In this document: piece by piece, positions 57,331 through 64,000 of the stretch | How the letters are laid out: each line of letters begins with the position of its first letter | How positions within the stretch are numbered: the first letter of the stretch is position 1 | NCBI RefSeq assembly: GCF_921293095.1 | Contig: NC_060253.1 | Coordinates: 99,403,073-99,467,072 of the forward strand | Direction of reading: 5' to 3' | DNA length: 64,000 bases | From: Ischnura elegans | Taxonomy: Eukaryota > Arthropoda > Insecta > Odonata > Coenagrionidae | The notes under the pieces: generated by a model | What the model was told of the DNA's origin: nothing | The model's input: the letters and a program-made list of their open reading frames with translations, nothing else | Database searches by the model: none | Translations under genes and position numbers: made by a program

Positions 57331-59760
57331 GCTGGTTTAAAAAAAAAAATTTATAAGAGCTTATTTCTTTAATAATTATTAAGGCATATTGAAAGATTTG
57401 CCTTAGCTTAGATAAATTACATAACTTTCAGGGGACTTAATATGGGATGCTGGAAATAGGTCTGTTTAACAGAGTGTACTCTCGTTACTGCAAATATCCT
57501 TGGACAAAGCCAATTGAAATTCTTTTTTCGCAATAAAATACTGCAATTTCTATGAGTCAAAGTAATAACTATACGTGCATATCAGCTCAGGAAGAGAAGT
57601 GTCTGGGCATTTAATTCTTTTCGCTCATTCATATCAAGAAAAATATTCTTAGTCATCATAATAAAACCTCTCCGAGACGAGAGCGTGGATAACTTGTCAT
57701 ATTTTGAGAGAAGTATGCACTGGGGTAAAACATTTTTCAGCCCGAGCAATGGTCCGTTGTCAGATTGAGGATGCCCACGACGAGAGAGGGATATATGTAC
57801 GACGGTTTGCATTGAGAGAGTGGAGTGGAGAGGATATGAAATAAGGAGGTGAAGGGTTAGAGGTTGCGGTGAGGTGAGATTGGAAGAAGGGAAGGAGGTT
57901 AAGGAGAAGGAGAGAGAGAGAGGCGAATGATAGAAGTGATTTGGAGAAGTTTTTGAAGTGTTCCCAAAAAGGGATTGTGCTGCCGCGATCAGTCGGCTAC
58001 ACCTCGTCCCACATTTCTTCGTCAACGCAGAGGCGGCAAAGAAAGGAGAAACATAGGTAGGAAACGGACGATGACCAAATTCAATGTAGCCATAGCAGTA
58101 CCAATGATCTCGAAATCATCACGTACAAGTGGGCTAAAAACACAAAAGGATCAATGAGAACTATTAAAAAACCTACGATTTGTTTACAAAAGGAATTTGA
58201 AATAATTGATACTCAACATTAAATAATTAAAATTTTAAATTATAAATATTTGATATTGAATAAATAATTTAAATGATTTATTTAATTAATAATAACCGAT
58301 TAATAAGAAGCTTTAATTAATTAATGCATCTGTCTGCTTGGTATCAGAGAAATGGCATTTGAAATGTAAAAAAAGGATATTAGCGAGGAAATGGTTGATT
58401 ATATACGAAAAATATAGTTCTCCGATCTACTATATTATCTTCCTCCGTTCTTCTATACCCTAAATACTGTCATCTAACAGTTTATGCAATTCATTTCTCA
58501 TCTAAAAAGTAAAGATTCACAAATTGAAGTAATACTAGCGCTGAAAGTATAATTTTATGCAACGTACTCTATTCGAAGCACAAATTTTACACTCTGTCTA
58601 AGGCAAAAATTAACGTTCAAAATCGAGTTTATCGCATGTGCGTAAAAAAAAACTTTTGAGAGGCCCTGAGGAAATCACGCGACTCTCGGCTAATTGCTCG
58701 CATTTGGTACACAATTAAGAAAAGGAAGAAACAGACCTATCAAAACTCGTTCACTAATATCATACTACGCTCACTTATAACGCATTACGCGAAGCATATG
58801 CTATAAGCCAATTAAGTAATTCTAATCCAAGGGTAATTTTAGTCGCTACTACGAATAGCAAAATAGGGGACCCGCGTAAATAATTGGCAAACCAACGTAT
58901 CCTAATAGTATATGCTGAAAATGAGGTATATAAAGAAAAAAGAACGCCATTTCAAATAAATTATTACAATTATCAGCCAGTTACGAAGATTTAAAACAAT
59001 GAACTCTCATAAATATATTAACAAAAAATGACTGAAATCCGTCCTGAAAGATTCCAAAAAACATAATATTACTCCAACTTCTGCTAAAATACTACGACTT
59101 GCTAACAGCATCAACCACAAGTTCATGCAAGGGAAGAATTAAAAATATCCTTCTTGAATAACTCATCTTAAGCAAATACACTCAGAACTACAGTATCCGG
59201 GTTTCCAAGTCATCCGTCAATAAATTTCGGCTAAATACAAACCTGTTCGGATTCCAGTTTGCTGACTTACCTCACCTGTGAAAGCCAATTGAGTGAGAGT
59301 TTCTTTTTTCTTCAAAAGCCAATTAATGATTGTAAATACAAATAGCCGGGCTGAATGTCCTTTCGAGTACGGAAGAAATGAAGAATCTTCATCTCCTCAC
59401 GGATACCTATACTGGGAGTGATATTTTACAACGCATGATGTATTTTACTGCGGCAGTTTTCCTCTGCGCCAAAACGAGGCGATTTGACTACCTACATTAT
59501 GACTCATGAGCCACGACTAAAGAATCTTCCGTCAAGTGAAAGGGGCGAATAGGCGTGTTCTTCCTGTTATCACTACCCAAGAAAACTCGTCCCGAATGTC
59601 GAGCACACAACACTATCATCAACATCCCCACCTCCTGAAATGCAGCGTGTGCCTCTAAACTTTGGGCTTCTTCCACTCTTTTTCTGCCGTTAATTAGATG
59701 CCCTGGATTATAAAACGTTAATCTGGAAATTACTTCTAGATTGAATCTCTCGCAGGTGTT
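57331..59760. other. No gene; purine-rich tract and AT-rich island
   Basis: A purine-rich plus-strand tract at ~57820-57940 includes (GA)n and opens a pyrimidine-coded minus-strand frame of 147 codons (58025-57582), judged compositional. Bases 58195-58330 are almost pure A/T with repeated 'ttaattaa' strings. Nothing else recognised. Confidence 0.4.
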
Positions 59761-60002
59761 GGTGATGTTTTCCCGGATGTACCATCGTACTTATTCAGTT
59801 TGTTGCCCGACGTTTTGCGGCCGTTGGGGGTCTCTTTTTCTTATGGAATACGGATATTTTTTCCAGGGAGGGTTTTAGCCTAATGAATACCCTTCGCGGA
59901 AAAACTAGCTTTGCTCCCTAAAAATAAGGGGGCTAGCAACAGCTGCGAAACGTCGGGAAACAAACCAAATAGGTACGCAGGGCACACCCGAAAAAAATCA
60001 CC
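59761..60002. repeat. Inverted-repeat element, ~65-bp arms
   Basis: The left arm begins 'ggtgatgttttcccgga' and contains 'gtttgttgcccgacgttttg'. The right arm, inverted from 60002, begins 'ggtgatttttttcgggtg' and contains 'gtttgtttcccgacgtttcg'. Arms start at identical GGTGAT. Both carry, on the strand reading outward, 'gcgaaacgtcggg' (left arm gcaaaacgtcggg), the string also present at ~28510. Loop ~100 bp, non-coding. No target-site duplication recognised. Confidence 0.72.
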
Positions 60003-63000
60003 AAAAGCTTGAAATTACTTCTCTCAAACCAATCTATTTCTTCTCTATGTTAACGTATAGTATGAAGGATGCAATGAATTCTAATACGATCTCTGATCTT
60101 TTTCCCATTCCGATGTTTTTTTTCGGTTTGAGTCTCTAACTTTAGACATACATGTTGACATTTGCTCTGCAAACTTAGGGAATCTGATGAGAACTATACC
60201 TGTCTGAATAAAAGTTTCATGTATTCCATTTTCCGTCCAATAAACAAAAGAATTTGCAATTGCTCATAACCTAGCAATCATGGACGGTAAGTCATGAAAT
60301 TTAGTGTTGTGGTCTAGAAAAATTCTTTGAAATACAACACATTTTACACGTCTACAAGTTGCGTGCAAACCAGCCATTTTTGCTGACTTTTGATGCGATA
60401 TTTAATCATTTGTAGTATTCCATTTTGCGTTAAATCTTATGCACCTCTTGACTGATAGACAGACGTCCTTATGTTGTCTATATCTTTAGAGGCATGTTAA
60501 AAATAAAAATTATACTCATTACCAGCTATTATTTTAGTCAATACCAAAATAATACCGTAACTGGAGTAAAATCACGTTAATTTCATAAAAATGTCGCTGC
60601 AGTAGGTGAAAATAACAGGAAAAATTGTCAATTTATAAATATCAACATTGACATATCGACATTCGCTGAACCCCTGTAATGCTCGTTAAAGATAGTTTTT
60701 AAGTACATGTGCGAAAATACTTGTTCAGATTCGCGCACTCGAAATCCTAGCTTCTTAACTCCCTTGTCCCTCTTCTCGCTTGCCTTAACTGCTTCAAAAA
60801 CTACCATGAAGACATAATACAGAAATTTAAATGAAAAAAAGGCTTTCACGACATACCATCAAGTGATGCTAATAGTGCTCAAGTAACATTTAAAATGTAG
60901 AGAGTTGGTTAATAAAAAAAGATTAAAATAATTGCTTCACAACTACATTCAATACTCTGCCATTAAATCGATATAGTCTGTTAATGGGTCATGATAGATT
61001 AGCAATCAATTTGCTTATCGGTAAAGCCCGAGTTACCATTAGTTGAAGTGGAGAGAGCGAGGGTAATTTAGTGTTCTGTGTGTCGAACTGAAGCATAACT
61101 GAATAACATCGGCATGTATACAGAAAAAACAGCTAAAGGAACAAAATTTTGATAATTTAACTAGCGATATTGCTAAATTTTACTTCTCTTCTAGTGGAAA
61201 AATGTATTGCCATGTGGGATTCCCTAACCCATCAAAATTACCACTGTAATTAGTGTGTCATTAATTAAATAGATAGTCCTGCTTCCATAAATTGCAATAT
61301 TTGATGTTAAGAATTGAAATGAAATTACATCTGATTCTGATTACTTAGTGGCTTACGCAAAAATTAACACACTCTAGCTATATGACCTGAATGCAGCGCC
61401 ATTTTACTAAATTAATGTACTCCTTCCACAATTCTGGCAAATCAAAGTTAGTTCTTCATTTTCCGTTGCAGCAACAGGAAATACCCGCGTCTTGACGAGT
61501 TTCTGTGAAAACAATAGGGCATTGTTAAAGGAATTGATATGGCATCCGGAGTGTATAAGTCAACGCTGTCACAGTGTCATCTAGTTTTAAAAATAAGGGT
61601 ATCCAATTCTTTTTCTTTAGGACTCGTTCCACATTTTCCATTTTCCTTACGAACACCACTACTGCAATCTTTTCATACAGCATTCCTGTTTTAGGTTTTT
61701 TTTTTAATTTAAATTGAGAAATTTCCAAAGAACATAAATATCTGAATGTTACAAGTGAGATTCTTGCCATTAATTTGACGATTTTTCCTCCAAAACGTAT
61801 ACTTTGAACAGATAAAATGTTTAAAACCATCATAAAAATTAAAAGACACGGAGCATCGAGTTGCATTCATTCACATATGAGAAGCCCTTTTGTCAATAAT
61901 TTGGTTCTGTACCTAGAAGTGACAAATAATAATCTCACCCACTTAAAGTCTCGATGAAACCAATTTTTCTCATATCTTAAGCGGAATAATAATATGTTAA
62001 AGATTCCATTACATTAACAAGGCCCCATAAAGCTGGATCGTTTCCGTTCCGTAACACGCAATAGTATTAAACTCATATTCATCGAGTTTCTTTTACATCC
62101 TCTTTCTTCGTCTTAGGAGTCTTAGGAGAAAATGAAGAAATTCTTGCCGGAAAATTTAAAGTATTTAACACCATCATGCAATATGATTTCAAAAATATTT
62201 AAAAGTATGATCGATACTGCTCATTCCCTTACATACTTATTTTATTTGAATTCACTTGAAATTATTCCACAGTATAAGAGAATATGATATCCGAAAATAA
62301 TTTGGACACCAAGCTCTGCCCTTAAAAACGTCGCATGAAAACTAAACTCACGATTAAATAAGCTGCTGTTTCGTAATACCTCAATTCTGATATCCATTTC
62401 ATATGCAGTCCTCCAACGAGGATTTTCGATCCGATGCAATTACCTTCCCCTTGTTAGACAAAGGCTCAAATCGACTCCGAAGCCTGAGCAGGATGACTTT
62501 ATGGAAATCGAGTCCTGAGCACGCCCTATGGGCTCCCGAGAAATCGTTTCCTACTCATCTCATCCATCGAGAGCGCGTCTCCTTAAGCTCTCTCTAATTG
62601 TCGGACGGGAAATCTATGTCACACATCCATATATCTCTCCATCCCCCCTCTCCTTTCGGCCAACTTTCACGCAGGCGGACGGGAGCAGACACAGGTATCC
62701 CTCCCACCCAATGGGTACAGCCACATCTCTTCCCCGATGTCTCTCGCTCGTCTCGCTCCCACATCACAACTTGGAGACGCCATCCATAAATGAAGCCAAG
62801 ACGTTTGAGGTCCTTTTAAGACGAACACCACTCCCCTAATTGCCACACAGTGACCCCACATATTACCTCTCAAGTAAATCAACCCCAGTCCGCATTCGAT
62901 TCTAGGTTGATTAGAGCTCTCCGATCTCTCAACCGGGAGCATATCTCAACCGGGATCTTTAGCAAATTACATGGAATAACAAAACAATATGCCATTCATC

Positions 63001-63116
63001 ACACTTAGAATAGGGTGATGAGTTCATTTAGGCAGTCACGTTATCGCGGGTCGAAGCTGATTGGCTACGAAAATGACATAACTTATTGTACTTACCGCCA
63101 ATCATTTAAACTAAGA
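60003..63116. other. No supported gene; GC-rich patch at 62490-62860
   Basis: AT-rich to 62400. A 113-codon minus-strand frame (61866-61525) begins with a hydrophobic stretch (MQLDAPCLLIFMMVLNILS) that could pass for a signal peptide, but the rest shows no domain. The GC-rich patch 62490-62860 has overlapping motif-free frames. 'tctcaaccggga' is tandemly duplicated at ~62925 and ~62944. Confidence 0.35.
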
Positions 63117-63158
63117 TAATTAATATTTAATTTCGGGTAATTAATATTAAATTACGGG
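63117..63158. repeat. 21-bp tandem duplication
   Basis: Two adjacent copies of 'taattaatatttaatttcggg' / 'taattaatattaaattacggg' differing at few positions. Confidence 0.6.
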
Positions 63159-63215
63159 TGAAAGCCTACAATACATAAACCATAGACCTATATAACCCAC
63201 AAACCTACATAAACC

Positions 63216-63778
63216 ATACTTTAGAGAAATACAAGATATTTATATTAGCCAATAGCTACTCTAAAATATTATATAAGTTCAAAATACAAAACTTTTTCGC
63301 ACAAAAAGACACTTTAAAGCAGTTTGATCATCAATAGAGCATTTAAAATAAAAAGAACTGTGATTCTTCTCTTCTAGTAACGAGTACATTATTAACACAC
63401 AATTAGAAGTAGGCCTGTTCATCCAATTATTCATGTTACCTCAAATATAAAGTGATGGCACACCACTTCAGGAAAATTATGAACTACATTTTTTGCTTTA
63501 AATTTTCCTTTTGATATTGAACGCTATGAATCAATGAAGTCAATAGCCAAAAAAGAAACCAATATACAAATTAAGAAGAAAATAAATTTCCAAGGCGAAT
63601 TAATAAATAATTTCAAAAGAAAAGCAGAGCATAACCCATTCTTCAGAGAAATACAAGACATTTATAATAGCCAATAGCTGCTGTCAAATATTATGTAACT
63701 TCAAAATAAAAAAAATGTTTCACACAAAAAGACACTTTAAAGCAGTTTGATCATCAATTGAGCATTTAAAAGAAAATT
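63216..63778. repeat. Direct repeat, two ~140-bp copies
   Basis: Copies at 63216-63357 and 63638-63778 share 'agagaaatacaaga', 'ttta.a.tagccaatagct', 'aaatattat.taa.ttcaaaat', then an identical 30-bp core beginning 'cacaaaaagacactttaaag', and 'agcatttaaaa'. Spacing is ~421 bp. The sequence between is unrelated. The identical core within more diverged flanks is notable. Confidence 0.75.
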
Positions 63779-64000
63779 TATAACATTTTAGTCACTACGG
63801 ACGACATTGACTCAGGAATATTAGTAGAGGTTATCGATATTAACTTCGGGATATTGACTAAAAGGAATAGCAAGCAGTTCAGGCCGAAGACGGTTTCATG
63901 TTTTTACGGAAAATTTTGAGAAAAATGGACTACGTGTTCCACGACTTTAATTCGTGACTTTTGATCTGGATTGTTCATGCTTCTTTTTAAATTTCGGCTT

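Noticed and set aside
57582..58025. 147-codon minus-strand open frame
   Set aside because: Encoded mostly by a pyrimidine-rich, low-complexity tract, giving S, L and P runs; no motif.
61525..61866. 113-codon minus-strand frame with hydrophobic N-terminus
   Set aside because: Hydrophobic start could be a signal peptide, but the remainder is lysine-rich without motif, there is no second exon or homology that I recognise.
1..64000. CRISPR array, operon or bacterial genes
   Set aside because: No regularly spaced short repeats with unique spacers and no packed coding sequences; element content is eukaryotic.

Overview
The window looks like 64 kb of nuclear DNA from an arthropod, most likely an insect. 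It is AT-rich, has no operon-like packing of genes, and shows no intact host gene that I can defend. What can be recognised is decayed transposable elements: LINE retrotransposons, tRNA-derived SINEs, a Penelope-like element, one piggyBac-like DNA transposon, foldback and inverted repeats, and several old tandem duplications. About a dozen short GC/CpG-rich patches interrupt the AT-rich background. Species cannot be fixed from the sequence alone. Element families are assigned from motifs read by eye.

Layout. 1-5.6 kb: a SINE 3' end, a reverse-transcriptase relic, two relics of a LINE family with a shared C-terminal signature, two blocks of diverged tandem repeats, and two SINEs arranged head to head. 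5.6-14.3 kb: diverged duplications, GC-rich patches, further LINE relics and a SINE with an AATA-type tail. 15.5-17.0 kb: the best-preserved coding stretch, a 5'-truncated LINE carrying a YADD motif on the minus strand, next to a third SINE family. 20.4-21.1 kb: a roughly 350-bp tandem duplication. 27-31.2 kb: a foldback insertion with a perfect 14-bp target-site duplication, an unrecognised protein-like frame, a 62-bp-arm inverted repeat, and a Penelope-like GIY-YIG fragment whose 5' part is inverted. 36-42 kb: small LINE and SINE relics and another inverted repeat. 45.97-48.93 kb: a complete but dead piggyBac-like transposon with TTAA duplications, terminal inverted repeats and a broken transposase. 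49.2-50.1 kb: a three-unit, roughly 320-bp tandem array abutting the most GC-rich patch. 51.7-64 kb: another tandem duplication, a SINE, an inverted-repeat element, simple repeats and a dispersed duplication near the end.

Nothing here works together as a pathway; the window records successive insertions. The most informative observations are the piggyBac-like element with lost third catalytic aspartate and asymmetric internal hairpins, the Penelope-like fragment whose inversion fits twin priming, the foldback insertion with an intact target-site duplication, and the repeated 'stem + CGAAAC' motif in several elements, which recalls the ribozyme-containing ends of Penelope-like elements. I found no convincing evidence for a wholly new biological system.
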